A stretch of DNA of 64,000 nt from Gemmatimonadales bacterium (GCA_019038745.1 JAHOYV010000044.1:1-64000), one strand, 5' to 3'; shown: positions 34,597-43,922, numbered from the stretch's first letter. The notes: generated by a model from the sequence alone, not told the origin. Program-made: numbers and translations.

Positions 34597-36318
34597 ATGT
34601 TCCGCTTCCGAAATACCCCTTGGATTATCCTGATGCTTTTGGCCCTCCCGGCCATCACGGCCTGCGGTCCCAAAGGAGGGGAAATCGTGACCGAAAAACC
34701 AATTCCCGAGGTCTGTTCCTGGGTTGGGACTGGAACCGCTGCTCCGGTCGAGGATCTGGATAAAAGGTTGGCAGCCTACGTCCCCACCGAGTTGTCCCCG
34801 AGTATCGAACACTTGGATACTGCGCAAGTACAAGTCATGGAAAAGTTGATTGAGGCCAGCAAGTTGATGGATGAGATTTTTCGAATCCAGGCCACTCCGT
34901 ATTACGACGCCCTGGCCGGAAGAATCCGGGAGCTTTTTCCTGAACAGCAGAAGGAGTTGGCAAGGTATTTTGCCATTAATGTCGGGCCCTGGGACCGCCG
35001 TTTCCATCATGAACCGTTTTGCGGAGGGTGGGAGCACCCCAAGGGGGCCAACTACTATCCCCTGGATCTCACCGAGTCGGAAAAGGCGTTCATTACCGAT
35101 TCCAGTAACGGGTTGGACGGGTTGTACACAATGGTTCGCAGGGACAAATCGGGCTCCCTGGAGGCGGTTCCCTATTCCGTGTTTTTCGCGGACCGCTTGA
35201 CGAAGGCGGCCGCTCTTTTGAAGGAGGCCGCCTCTCTCACTGGGAACGAGAGTTTGAGAAATTTTCTGGTTGCCCGGGCGGATGCTTTCCTCACCGACGA
35301 CTACTACGAGTCGGATATGTTGTGGATGGACTTGGATAGTACGGTCGAGGTTACCATAGGACCCTACGAGACCTATGAGGATGGGCTATTCGGGTACAAG
35401 GCCGCCTTCGAAAGCTTCGTCACGGTGACTGATCCGGTTGAGTCGGCCCGGTTGGCAAATTTCAAGGATGAATTGCCCTGGTTGGAGTCTCGTTTGCCCA
35501 TTGCCGACGAGCATAAGAATCTGAATCGCGGCAGCGAGTCACCCATTCGCGTTGTAGACGAGGTGTATTCAGCCGGGGATACCCGCGCCGGGGTACAGAC
35601 CATAGCCTTCAACCTGCCCAACGACGAACGGGTCAGGGAGGCCAAGGGCAGCAAAAAGGTTTTGCTGAGGAATGTGATGCAGGCCAAGTTCGACCAGATT
35701 CTGACCCCAATCGCCGAAGTTCTTGTCGCCGAGGACCAACTGGCCGACTTGACCGCGGAGTCCTTCTTTTTGCATACCTTGTGGCATGAGATGAGCCACG
35801 GTCTGGGTCCCGGCAAAATTCTCAAGAACGGTCGCCAGACTGAAGTGCGGCTGGAGTTGAAGGACACCTACTCTACCCTGGAGGAAGCTAAGGCGGACGC
35901 GATGGGTGAGTGGGACATCTTCATGCTGGCCCGTGACGGGCGGGATTACTTCCCCGCAGATATTTTTCGTCAACAGTCAGCGACCTATTTGGCAGGGTTA
36001 TTCCGCTCCGTCCGTTTCGGGATCGGAGAGGCCCATGGGCAGGCCAACGCCATTCAGTTCAATTACCTGATGGAAAAGGGAGCTATCTCCTGTTCCGAGC
36101 AGACCGGACGCTTCAGCATAGATGTGGAAGTGTTCGAGCAGGCAATCGGCCAACTGGTTGCCGAAATCCTGATCATCCAGGCCGAGGGGGATTACGAGGC
36201 CTCGGTGGCTTTCATCAATCGTTTCGGAGGCATGACTCCCGTGCTGGCCAGGGGCCTGGAGAAGCTGGAGGGAATTCCGGTGGATATTCAGCCGGTGTTT
36301 TCCCGTTATGAGAGCTGA
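34597..36318 (+). CDS. Lipoprotein zinc peptidase, M49 (dipeptidyl peptidase III)-like
   Basis: A 573-residue lipoprotein (signal peptide, lipobox PAITACGP, Cys about 21). The catalytic zinc motif is HEMSH (H397, E398, H401) within LWHEMSHGLGPG, and the third-ligand helix LEEAKADAMGEWD starts near 428. This matches family M49 in the second motif (EExxAD) and overall order, whereas classical DPP III has HEXXXH; the HEXXH form occurs in bacterial relatives. Other family segments are GPYETYEDGLFGYKAAFESF and NLPNDERVREAKGSKKVLLRN. It would trim peptides at the cell envelope. The ATG follows AAAGGAGCAACC. It stands between tRNA-Asp and a convergent unknown lipoprotein gene. Confidence 0.85.
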   Translation: MFRFRNTPWIILMLLALPAITACGPKGGEIVTEKPIPEVCSWVGTGTAAPVEDLDKRLAAYVPTELSPSIEHLDTAQVQVMEKLIEASKLMDEIFRIQATPYYDALAGRIRELFPEQQKELARYFAINVGPWDRRFHHEPFCGGWEHPKGANYYPLDLTESEKAFITDSSNGLDGLYTMVRRDKSGSLEAVPYSVFFADRLTKAAALLKEAASLTGNESLRNFLVARADAFLTDDYYESDMLWMDLDSTVEVTIGPYETYEDGLFGYKAAFESFVTVTDPVESARLANFKDELPWLESRLPIADEHKNLNRGSESPIRVVDEVYSAGDTRAGVQTIAFNLPNDERVREAKGSKKVLLRNVMQAKFDQILTPIAEVLVAEDQLADLTAESFFLHTLWHEMSHGLGPGKILKNGRQTEVRLELKDTYSTLEEAKADAMGEWDIFMLARDGRDYFPADIFRQQSATYLAGLFRSVRFGIGEAHGQANAIQFNYLMEKGAISCSEQTGRFSIDVEVFEQAIGQLVAEILIIQAEGDYEASVAFINRFGGMTPVLARGLEKLEGIPVDIQPVFSRYES

Positions 36319-36335
36319 TCAGGTAGTTGCCCGTA

Positions 36336-37577
36336 TCAGTGGGGAAACTCCCGGAGCAACAACTGATGGAGCTGGTCGAATAGCTTCGGGTCCAGGGATG
36401 GCATGGCTTCGGGAAGGTGGCTGCCTTGAGCCCCCAGAATAGGGCGTGGATCCGGGTTTCTGAGCGCAGCCTCCTGATAGGCTGCCACGAAATCGGGAAC
36501 CGAGTTTCGGACTTCGAGCAGCTTCTCTTCACCCAGATGGTGAATGATGGTTCCGACCATGGCGTATCCGGCCTGGGCCAAGGTGCCGCCCGCCCTGGCT
36601 TCTTTTGAGAAGATCGGCCCTATCCTGTTCATGGTTTCCGGATCGGAAAACATTTTGGGCAGGTACTCGTTCATGAAATCGATCGACCGAATGCCATTCT
36701 GGAAAAAATTATCCGGAATGAAGGACACTTTGAACAAGGAATAGTGGTCCTTACTAAAAATAGTGTTGGGCGAATCCTCGATCCAGGTGGGGATTCCCTC
36801 GTTCTGAAGAAACAGGAAAGTTTTGGCTACCGAATTTTCAGCGGTCGGAGTCGGGTCGTCCGGACCCTCATGGGCCGGGGCCTGGGTCGCCTGATAGTTC
36901 CGGTAAAGTATTGCGACAAGTTGGCCCTCAAGTTGGCGATTTGTGCTGGCCAGAAGCACCCCGGTATCAACCAGCAGGTTTCCTGAGCAGAAGCGCAGCT
37001 CGGGCAAGGTGGGCAGGAACTGAATGGTTAAGTGGTCCGGCAAGTTTATGGGGTCCACCCAACGGTGGGCCCGGGTCAGAAACTTCTTTTGAAGGGTGGG
37101 ACTGGACCACTCTTGAATTCGGCGGTCCAGCGATTCCCGGGAATCGTAGCTGTACTGGTAGCTTTTGATCATTGCCTTGCGGGCGCCACTCAACTTCATC
37201 GGGCCGGTGCGGCCGAGTTCGTTCCAGAAAGCTCCTTCCAGCCATCGGCCTATGCGGTCTGCACTGGGAACGTTGGACTTTTGGCAATCACGCCAGATGC
37301 GGAAGGTGTTTTCGTCGCCCAAGGTGGACAACTCGGCAAGAGAGAGTTGCTCTCCGGAATTTATGCGATCCCCAAGGGACTGGAAGGACTTCCACCCGCT
37401 GTCGTCGATCCGCATCTGTCCTGTCTGGGACGAGGTAGTCTCGTTGGCCGAGGCTTGGGACTTGTTGTGCCCGTCTTGATCGGTCGCTGTTTTCTCACCG
37501 GTACCGCAACCAGCTCCGGACAGGATCAGGACTGCCGCCAACAACCCGGTAATGAGTAGAGGGCGAACTCCAAGCAC
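36336..37577 (-). CDS. Unrecognised lipoprotein
   Basis: A protein of about 413 residues that I do not recognise. It has a signal helix (LLITGLLAAVLILSGAGCGTG) with lipobox LSGAGC, then a Ser/Thr/Gln-rich linker and a mostly helical globular part: LGRTGPMKLSGARKAMIKSY, HLTIQFLPTLPEL, RFCSGNLLVDTGVLLA, TLAQAGYAMVGTIIHHLGEEKL. The layout recalls gluzincin-type zinc peptidases in which a His-rich helix follows the beta sheet, but no HExxH motif is present, so either it is inactive or the resemblance is accidental. The frame is open from 37724; GTG 37577 (behind AAGGGAAAGCGGAC) gives a normal signal peptide and is preferred. It follows the radical SAM gene on the same strand. Confidence 0.68.
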   Translation of the reverse strand: MLGVRPLLITGLLAAVLILSGAGCGTGEKTATDQDGHNKSQASANETTSSQTGQMRIDDSGWKSFQSLGDRINSGEQLSLAELSTLGDENTFRIWRDCQKSNVPSADRIGRWLEGAFWNELGRTGPMKLSGARKAMIKSYQYSYDSRESLDRRIQEWSSPTLQKKFLTRAHRWVDPINLPDHLTIQFLPTLPELRFCSGNLLVDTGVLLASTNRQLEGQLVAILYRNYQATQAPAHEGPDDPTPTAENSVAKTFLFLQNEGIPTWIEDSPNTIFSKDHYSLFKVSFIPDNFFQNGIRSIDFMNEYLPKMFSDPETMNRIGPIFSKEARAGGTLAQAGYAMVGTIIHHLGEEKLLEVRNSVPDFVAAYQEAALRNPDPRPILGAQGSHLPEAMPSLDPKLFDQLHQLLLREFPH

Positions 37578-37713
37578 TGTCCGCTTTCCCTTATCCGTTC
37601 CGATGTGTGGGTTCGTTTCATTGCATATACTTCGCAAGTGCCCAACCTCCTTGTAGCTGATCAAAACAACAGTGGTGCTTGTGAATAAAATATACTCCGC
37701 ATTCTGCGGAGAG

Positions 37714-38679
37714 TCACGTTTCAATGGATGTCGCGGGCCCCTCGACTTCGAAACGGGAGAAATCGTAGCCCGCGTAGGCGTTACAGCGGCTGCAGAGGTG
37801 GATCAGGTCACGGCGGCCGTCATCCAAAAGGTTTCTCAGGCAATTGGCCGCATGGCTTGCCCATATATCCGGCACCGATTGCACCAGTACGTTGCCGATG
37901 ACGGCCCGCTCGTGCACATCCCAGCAACAGATTGTGGCGTTTCCGTTGGAATAGAAGAAGAGTTCGTCCAGCACCTTCAGGCAGGGCTTCATCACGACGT
38001 CTTCCCTTTTCTGTCCCGTCCAGGGCCACTGGTAAAGTTCGGTGATCAGGACTTCGCTGCATTTGGGGCCCCAGAAATCCCGGTAGGCATCAACCTCGTG
38101 GTGGTTTTCCGGCACATCAATCATGCGGACTTCGGTAAAGACACGGTCCCGAAAACCGCCTTCATCCCAGAGTCGTAGAAAATGTTGGGTCCTTTTCATG
38201 ACTTTATCGTAGTCCACTCCCCGGCGAGATGGTTCATAGGTCTGACGGCTTAGTCCATCGATGGAAAAACGCATGATGTCCACGCCCGCTTCCAGGAGGT
38301 CGATGGCCAATTTCTCGGTGAGCAGTTCCCCGTTCGTGTTGAATTCGACCCGGGCGGTGGAATCGCCTTCCTTGATATAGCGGACGATCTGGGGCATCCG
38401 GTTGTCCACGAATGGTTCGTTGGTCAGGAAGGGGCGGTAGGTGATACCCATGCCACGGGTGTCGTCGACGATTTTTTTCCAGGTGGCCTCCGGCATCTTG
38501 GCAGGATCCCGGACGATTTCGTGCTGGGGGCAGAATTCACAACGGGCGTTGCACTTGGTAACGGTTTCCAGCTGGATGAAATGAGGTTGCTTCGCCAGGG
38601 GCATTTTCCACCGGGCCCCACTTGCCAGGGGAGCTTCTCCACTGTCCTGTTTCATCTGATTCGCTTGCTCCGGCCTCAT
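37714..38679 (-). CDS. Radical SAM protein with a SPASM-type C-terminal domain
   Basis: A 321-residue protein. The radical-SAM cluster motif CNARCEFC (CxxxCxxC) follows IQLETVTK. The barrel continues with EFNTNGELL, RFSIDGLSRQTYEPSR and RVFTEVRMIDVPEN. The C-terminal part has further Cys residues (MKPC, ATICCWD, HLCSRC), which would hold a second iron-sulfur cluster as in SPASM/twitch proteins. Such enzymes modify peptides, proteins or small molecules; no small Cys-rich precursor gene is visible nearby. The ATG is preceded by CGGAGGCAGGA. It lies 16 bases after the waaA stop, so it probably belongs to the LPS operon transcript. Confidence 0.9.
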   Translation of the reverse strand: MRPEQANQMKQDSGEAPLASGARWKMPLAKQPHFIQLETVTKCNARCEFCPQHEIVRDPAKMPEATWKKIVDDTRGMGITYRPFLTNEPFVDNRMPQIVRYIKEGDSTARVEFNTNGELLTEKLAIDLLEAGVDIMRFSIDGLSRQTYEPSRRGVDYDKVMKRTQHFLRLWDEGGFRDRVFTEVRMIDVPENHHEVDAYRDFWGPKCSEVLITELYQWPWTGQKREDVVMKPCLKVLDELFFYSNGNATICCWDVHERAVIGNVLVQSVPDIWASHAANCLRNLLDDGRRDLIHLCSRCNAYAGYDFSRFEVEGPATSIET

Positions 38680-38695
38680 TCCTGCCTCCGTTGTC

Positions 38696-40021
38696 TCAAG
38701 TCTTGTCCAGTAGTTCCTTAATCACATCCATGCTCCGAACTGTGGCTCCGCGTTGCTCCAGCACTACTTGCCGGGCTATGTCTCCCAGTTGCCGCATTCG
38801 TTCAGGATCGGCCAGGAGCCCGGAGGCAACGTCAAGGGCCTGGCCGGGATGCTCCAGCACAAAGCCCGCACCCCGCCTTACCAGCTCTCCCGCCTCTTCG
38901 GCGTTCCGGATTACCGGACCGAACAGGACAGGCATTCCAGTTACCGCCGGTTCCATCGTGTTGTGGACCCCGGTAGTGAAGCTGCCGCCCACATACGCAA
39001 GATCACCCGCCCTGTAGATTTCCGCCAGCACTCCGATTGAATCGGTAATCACTACCTGGGCACCCTTGGCTTGATCCGGCTCAGCCAACAATCGGGAAAG
39101 CCGAATTGTGTTCACTTGGGAAGCGGCCAGTGAACGTTCCAACCGGGCCAATCGCTCGGGCAAAGGCTCGTGCGGCGTCAGAACGACACGCAGGCCAGGG
39201 TGGCGTTCCAGCAATTCGGGCAGGATGGGGAGCCATAGCTTTTCGTCGGGGGGCCAAGTGCTGCCCAGGATCAGCAGAGGTCCGCCCATTGCCTTCAATG
39301 TCGCTGCGGTGGATCCTGCCCTGGCTTCTTCGTAACGGAGAATCACTTGCTCGACCCGAGTGTCTCCGGTCACCGTCACCGGGCATTCCACGCGCAGTTC
39401 CTGGCGGAAGCGGAGCTCGTCATCCGGAGTGCAGACTCCAACATGGGCAAAGCAGTTGAACACGTCCCGGAACAGGCGTCGCGCTACCGGAAGCAGGCGT
39501 GCGCTCCCGGGTTGCAGGGAGCCCGCCAGGAGAGTTACCGGAACTCCTTGTCGGGATGCTGCCAGGACCAGGTTGGGCCAGCAATCGAACTTGACGAAGA
39601 TCAGGATTCGGGGTCGCCAAGAGTTCAGCAGTCGTTCCATTTCGGCTGGGTGATCAAAAGGCAGGTAGTCGTGCAGATCGGCACAAGGCCTCTTCAGGGC
39701 GTATTCATACCCCGATGGAGAAAAGTGGGTGACCGCGATGGGTGGGGTCCCGGGGAATTCTCTCAGCGCGGTGATCAAAGGTCGGGCCTGCTCGTACTCA
39801 CCCACTGAACTGACGTGGAACCATATGCAATCCTGAAGACGGTCGGCGGCTGAAGTAAGGCGGTCCATCAAGCCTTGTCGACCGTCGATCCCATCGGCCA
39901 GCTTGCGTGAAAAGGAAGCGGCCACGGGTAGAAATCCGCATAGTGTCGGGCTTAGGCTTTGGTAAAGGCGAAGCCCCACTCCGGGGGATGCGGCAGAGGG
40001 CGGAACGGTTCTTCGGGTCAT
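38696..40021 (-). CDS. waaA: 3-deoxy-D-manno-octulosonic acid transferase (Kdo transferase)
   Basis: A 441-residue GT30 enzyme that attaches Kdo to lipid A precursor at the cytoplasmic face of the inner membrane. The catalytic Glu lies in HVSSVGEYEQARPLI. Other conserved parts are THFSPSGYEYALKR, HDYLPFDHPAE, KFDCWPNLVLAASRQGVP, ILGSTWPPDEKLWLP, VVLTPHEPLPERL and the donor-site loop YVGGSFTTGVHNTMEPAVTGMPV. Presence of this gene indicates LPS. Its start overlaps the end of the heptosyltransferase gene by four bases. Confidence 0.95.
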   Translation of the reverse strand: MTRRTVPPSAASPGVGLRLYQSLSPTLCGFLPVAASFSRKLADGIDGRQGLMDRLTSAADRLQDCIWFHVSSVGEYEQARPLITALREFPGTPPIAVTHFSPSGYEYALKRPCADLHDYLPFDHPAEMERLLNSWRPRILIFVKFDCWPNLVLAASRQGVPVTLLAGSLQPGSARLLPVARRLFRDVFNCFAHVGVCTPDDELRFRQELRVECPVTVTGDTRVEQVILRYEEARAGSTAATLKAMGGPLLILGSTWPPDEKLWLPILPELLERHPGLRVVLTPHEPLPERLARLERSLAASQVNTIRLSRLLAEPDQAKGAQVVITDSIGVLAEIYRAGDLAYVGGSFTTGVHNTMEPAVTGMPVLFGPVIRNAEEAGELVRRGAGFVLEHPGQALDVASGLLADPERMRQLGDIARQVVLEQRGATVRSMDVIKELLDKT

Positions 40022-41094
40022 GATTCTTCTTTCGGGTTGGCGCTCCCGATCGAAGGGCGGTGCTCAGGTTGGGTCCAGGCCGTGGCGGCCAATACGGTTT
40101 CAAGGACTTCGTCAGGAGTGATCGAGGCAAGGCAGGCCAGATCATCCCGATGGCAGGGACTCTTGCCGTTACGGGAGCAGGGCCTGCATCCCAGGGGACT
40201 CTCCAGGGCTCGGCTTGTTGCAAGATGGGGAAAATACCCAAACTCGCGGACGGTAGGCCCGAAGATGGCCAGGACAGGTGTCCCGGTTGCTTCGGCCAGA
40301 TGCAGCAGCCCGCTGTCGTTGGTCAACAGGACAGAACAGTCGCCGATCAACCCGACGATATCAACGAGCGGCAATCCACGAAATACTTGGACCCCCTTCA
40401 GGCGGGCGACGGCTTTTTCCAGACCACTACCCGGGAACCAGCGTTCTTCGCGGGGGCCGAGGAAAATCCGGACCGGGGCGCTGGATTTTTGGCGAAACCG
40501 CGTCAGTACCTCGGCAAAAAACCGTTCCGGCCACTGTTTTGTATCCCACTGAGCACCCGGCGCCAGGCCCAGAATGGTTTCTGGAGACTCGGATTTCCCA
40601 GGGAAGGCATGGCAAGCCCCATCCCCGGACTCCGGGTTCAGCCGAGGGCCTGAATCGTCGGAGAGGGTCAAATCCCGGAAGAGGTCGTCGAAGCGATCGG
40701 ACATCGTGTGTTCCAGGCGCTTTGAGCCCTTGCCGAATTGCATAAACGCCAGGCGGGCTGCCGTGTCCTTTGCCAAGCGGATGTCCGGTCGCAGGCCCAT
40801 CATCCCCAGCAGTAGGTGGCTGCGCAGAGTGTTGTGAGCATCAATGATTCGGTCCCAGGATACAGATTCCAATTCCCCGGCCAAGAGTTTGAGGGTGCGC
40901 CAATTGGAATCAGCCAGGGGGAGTACTCGGTCCACTCCCTCCGCCTGCCTCATCAAGGGAGCAAAGGCCGCTTTGGTAACCAGGGTGACGCGGCGATTTC
41001 CGGCGTCCGGGCCAGAGGAAAGCCTGGCCAGGGACCCCGCCAGAAGGCAGAGGTCCCCCAGGGAACTGAAGCGGATGACCAGGATATCCTGCAT
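40018..41094 (-). CDS. ADP-heptose:LPS heptosyltransferase-type GT9 glycosyltransferase
   Basis: A 358-residue GT9 enzyme. It begins MQDILVIRFSSLGDLCLLAGSLARL, the usual WaaF/WaaC start, and has a middle acceptor region and the C-terminal donor site (LGLAPGAQWDTKQWP; LLTNDSGLLHLAEATGTPVLAIFGPT). The segment CRPCSRNGKSPCHRDDLACLASITPDEV is a Cys-rich tail found in many members. It adds heptose to LPS core. The frame stays open far upstream (to 41802) over the opposite CNNM-like gene; the real start is ATG 41094. First gene of the minus-strand LPS group; it is divergent from the CNNM-like gene. Confidence 0.92.
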   Translation of the reverse strand: MQDILVIRFSSLGDLCLLAGSLARLSSGPDAGNRRVTLVTKAAFAPLMRQAEGVDRVLPLADSNWRTLKLLAGELESVSWDRIIDAHNTLRSHLLLGMMGLRPDIRLAKDTAARLAFMQFGKGSKRLEHTMSDRFDDLFRDLTLSDDSGPRLNPESGDGACHAFPGKSESPETILGLAPGAQWDTKQWPERFFAEVLTRFRQKSSAPVRIFLGPREERWFPGSGLEKAVARLKGVQVFRGLPLVDIVGLIGDCSVLLTNDSGLLHLAEATGTPVLAIFGPTVREFGYFPHLATSRALESPLGCRPCSRNGKSPCHRDDLACLASITPDEVLETVLAATAWTQPEHRPSIGSANPKEES

Positions 41095-41209
41095 GAGCCT
41101 CGCCAAGTCGGGGTCCGAAAAAATGAGCGGGACCGAACTTGCTCCCCGCCAGCGGAAAAGGTAACATCCGGGTCCCTGGATTGGCATGAAATGTTTGTGG
41201 AGGATCCAC

Positions 41210-42478
41210 TTGGAACTGCTTCTGATTCTGGTTCTGCTTTTTCTTTCGGCTGCGTTCTCCGGTTCGGAGACCGCCTTCTTTTCGCTGGGCCGGGGCGATT
41301 TGGCAAAGTTGGAAGCCGAGGGTGGGCCCGCGGGCCGCAGGGTGGCTCGGATGTTGGCTAAGGCCACGGATTTGCTCTCGGCCTTGCTGATCGGCAATCT
41401 GCTGGTGAATACGGCGGTCAGCGTCCTGACTACCTCGCTGTGTTTGCGATGGCTTGGGCCCAGGGGTTTGATCATTGCGGTTCCGGTGGTGACCCTGCTC
41501 CTTCTTTTGTTGGGAGAGATCACTCCCAAGATGTTGGCCCTGCGTGCCAGGCGGCGGGTGGCTCTGCTGGCACAGCGGCCGTTGAAGGGTTGGTTGTTTA
41601 TCAACGACCCGGTGCTGCGGTTGATCAGCACCACAGTGGGGTCCTTGCTCCGGGCGCTGCCGTTTGAAAGACCGGGGCACGGCGACATGACGACTGCCGA
41701 GTTGCAGACTGCCTGCGAGCTGGCCATCCAGGATGGCACGCTATCCGAAACCGAAGGACGATCCCTGGCCCGTTTGCTGAATCTGGAGGACATGGAGGTC
41801 ATTCAAATAATGACGCCGCGCACGGCGGTTATAAGCCTGCGGCGTGATATGTCCCTGAGGCAGATTTTGGGCACGGCTCGACGGGCGGGGTTTAACCGCT
41901 ATCCGGTTCTGGAGCCGGGTGGAGAGCGTCCGGTGGGGCTGTTCCATCTGAAGGATCTACTTTTGCAGAAGCCGGTTGCCGACCATCCCCTGGATTCGGG
42001 CTGGCGGGATCTCCTTTTTGTTCCCGAAAGCAAGAATGTGGCGGCCCTCCTGGCGGAGATGGGAGACGGTGGTTCCCACTTGGCGGCCGTGGTGGACGAA
42101 CATGGTGATTTTACCGGCATTGTGACCATGGCTGACTGCCTACAGGCCCTGATTGGGCCCGTAGCCGACACTCCACGGCTCGGCTCGGAGATGATTCCCC
42201 AGGGAGAGGGCCGCTGGATAATCAGCGGCCGGACCTACCTGAGGGAACTGCAGGAAACCTGTGGTGTGAGCTTACCCCCGAGTCGTGATTACGTGACGGT
42301 GGCCGGCTTCCTTATGTCTCGCCTGGGTCGTGTTTTGGAGCCGGGGGATACGGTCGACCACCTTCGAACGCAGCTGGAGGTGCTGGAGATGACCGGCCAC
42401 CGGCTCGACAAAGTCCAACTTTCGCCCTTAAAACCGGACGGCCGATCCGCCCCCTGCGAAGGGGGTGACTCATGTTGA
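41210..42478 (+). CDS. CNNM/CorC-family protein (DUF21, CBS pair, CorC_HlyC domain)
   Basis: A 422-residue membrane protein: four-helix DUF21 domain (about 1-175, starting LELLLILVLLFLSAAFSGSETAFFSL with GEITPKMLALR), a CBS pair (about 190-310, MTPRTAVISLRRDMSLRQIL... and VVDEHGDFTGIVTMADCLQALIG), and a C-terminal CorC_HlyC domain (RWIISGRTYLRELQETCG...). CNNM proteins are thought to carry Mg2+/Na+ and to sense ATP through the CBS pair. TTG 41210 behind GGAGGATCCAC gives the family start; the ATG at 41186 would add eight residues. It overlaps the next CNNM-like gene by 7 bases. Confidence 0.92.
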   Translation: MELLLILVLLFLSAAFSGSETAFFSLGRGDLAKLEAEGGPAGRRVARMLAKATDLLSALLIGNLLVNTAVSVLTTSLCLRWLGPRGLIIAVPVVTLLLLLLGEITPKMLALRARRRVALLAQRPLKGWLFINDPVLRLISTTVGSLLRALPFERPGHGDMTTAELQTACELAIQDGTLSETEGRSLARLLNLEDMEVIQIMTPRTAVISLRRDMSLRQILGTARRAGFNRYPVLEPGGERPVGLFHLKDLLLQKPVADHPLDSGWRDLLFVPESKNVAALLAEMGDGGSHLAAVVDEHGDFTGIVTMADCLQALIGPVADTPRLGSEMIPQGEGRWIISGRTYLRELQETCGVSLPPSRDYVTVAGFLMSRLGRVLEPGDTVDHLRTQLEVLEMTGHRLDKVQLSPLKPDGRSAPCEGGDSC

Positions 42479-43554
42479 TTCCAGATGGCAGTGGTGACCC
42501 CATGGATCTAGGATTTGCTGGCGTGGTTATCCTGATGGGTCTGTTTCTGTCGGGTTTCTTTTCCGGCAGCGAGACCGGCTATATGAGCGTCAGTCGTGTA
42601 CGATTGCGCCGCCTGGGAAGGGATGATTCGCCTTCCGGGAAGCGTTTGTTGGAACAATTACGCCGGATAGAAGACCCGATTCTGACCTGTCTTATCGGAA
42701 CCAATTTATCCAATGTTGTTCTCAGCGCCGTGGTGACCCTGGTCTTGACCGAGCGCTATGGTCGGAATGGAGAAGCACTGGCGGTGGTCTTCGCCGGCGT
42801 TTTGGTGATCATCTTCGGGGAGATTCTGCCCAAGGTTCTGTACCGGGAGTACCCTGAACAATTGACGCTGGCTTCGGTACCGTTTCTCTCTTTGGCGATG
42901 TTCGTGCTGGCTCCGGTTCGCTGGATCCTGAAAGGGTATACCAGCCTTCTTCGCTTGGCGTTGCCCGGGGTTGACGATGGCGGGCAAGGAGAATTGGATC
43001 GACGAAGCCTGGCGGCTCTCCTGCTGAGTCATTCGATTCCTTCCCGGGAGGAAAGGCGATTCACACATGCAGTGAACAAATACCTGGATCTGGCCTCCCG
43101 GCGACTGGGTGGAGTGATGCGACCCTTTGCGGAAGTTGTGACCATCACTACCGAGACAACGGTTGCGGAATGTCTGGAGATCGCCGGCCGCTCCGGTTTC
43201 AGCCGGTTGCCCTTGTTGGATGCGGGCCGGGGGCGGTTGCAGGGTTACGTGTTGGTGAGGGACCTGATTTTCCTGTCCCGCGAGGAGTACCCTTCTTCGG
43301 TTCCCCGTCGCCTATGGCGCAGACTCCTACTGGTGGATCAGAGGATGTCACCCTATGGTTTGTTTGAAGAAATGCGTAGTCGGGAAAGGCAACTGGCCGT
43401 AGTGGTTGACCCGGAAGGGAACCCCCGGGGTATGATCACGTTGGAGGATTTGATCGAGGCTGTCTTCGGCTCGCTGAGAGATGAATTTGATTTCCATGAA
43501 ACCGTTTCAGTCCAAGCGAGGGAGGCTGTGACCTCCGGAAAGGATTACGAATGA
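42472..43554 (+). CDS. Second CNNM-family protein (DUF21 plus CBS pair, no CorC_HlyC domain)
   Basis: A 360-residue paralogue-type membrane protein. It has a DUF21 domain (GLFLSGFFSGSETGYMSVSRVRLRRLG, FGEILPKVLYREYPEQL) and a CBS pair (MRPFAEVVTITTETTVAECLEIAGRSGFSRLPLL; DPEGNPRGMITLEDLIEAVFG), then a 30-residue acidic tail. The terminal CorC_HlyC domain of the first copy is absent. A tandem of two such proteins, one short, may form a hetero-dimeric transporter. It overlaps its neighbours (7 and 4 bases). Confidence 0.9.
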   Translation: MLIPDGSGDPMDLGFAGVVILMGLFLSGFFSGSETGYMSVSRVRLRRLGRDDSPSGKRLLEQLRRIEDPILTCLIGTNLSNVVLSAVVTLVLTERYGRNGEALAVVFAGVLVIIFGEILPKVLYREYPEQLTLASVPFLSLAMFVLAPVRWILKGYTSLLRLALPGVDDGGQGELDRRSLAALLLSHSIPSREERRFTHAVNKYLDLASRRLGGVMRPFAEVVTITTETTVAECLEIAGRSGFSRLPLLDAGRGRLQGYVLVRDLIFLSREEYPSSVPRRLWRRLLLVDQRMSPYGLFEEMRSRERQLAVVVDPEGNPRGMITLEDLIEAVFGSLRDEFDFHETVSVQAREAVTSGKDYE

Positions 43555-43922
43555 GTGACCAGGAGATGACGCGCCACGACCAGGTTCTGCTCGGACTCGT
43601 GTTCAGCCTGCAGGCCGGTGCCATGCAGCAATTGGGAAAAATGCAGAGCCCGATAACAGGGGAAATGGAAAAGGATCTGGATCAGGCCAAATCCACTATC
43701 GACGTGCTGGACATGTTGAAGGTCAAGTGCCGTACCGATACGCCGGCTGATATTCTGCGGATCATGGATGGGGCGGTGATGGACCTCCAGTTGAACTACA
43801 TGGATGAGGTTAAGAAGGCCAAGGCGGCAGAGTCCGAAGCGGCAAAGCCCGAGGCAGCAAAGCCTGAGGCTGAAGGTGATGGGGAGCCTGAAGAGGCCAA
43901 AGACGCGGAGGCGGATGGTTGA
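43551..43922 (+). CDS. DUF1844-family protein
   Basis: A 123-residue cytoplasmic protein. The first 80 residues fit DUF1844 (LVFSLQAGAMQQLGKMQSP, DLDQAKSTIDVLDMLKVKCRTDTP, ILRIMDGAVMDLQLNYMDEVKK). The last 40 are Ala/Glu/Pro/Lys low complexity (AAKPEAAKPEAE), probably disordered. The family is widespread in deltaproteobacteria-like and FCB groups and has no known function. It overlaps both neighbours by four bases. Confidence 0.85.
   Translation: MSDQEMTRHDQVLLGLVFSLQAGAMQQLGKMQSPITGEMEKDLDQAKSTIDVLDMLKVKCRTDTPADILRIMDGAVMDLQLNYMDEVKKAKAAESEAAKPEAAKPEAEGDGEPEEAKDAEADG

Noticed and set aside
36336-37577. Zinc peptidase assignment for the unknown lipoprotein
   Set aside because: No HExxH motif or clear metal ligands can be found, so only a general resemblance remains.
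41095-41802. N-terminal extension of the heptosyltransferase frame
   Set aside because: It is read opposite the CNNM-type gene and is low-complexity Ser/Arg-rich; the GT9 domain starts at 41094.
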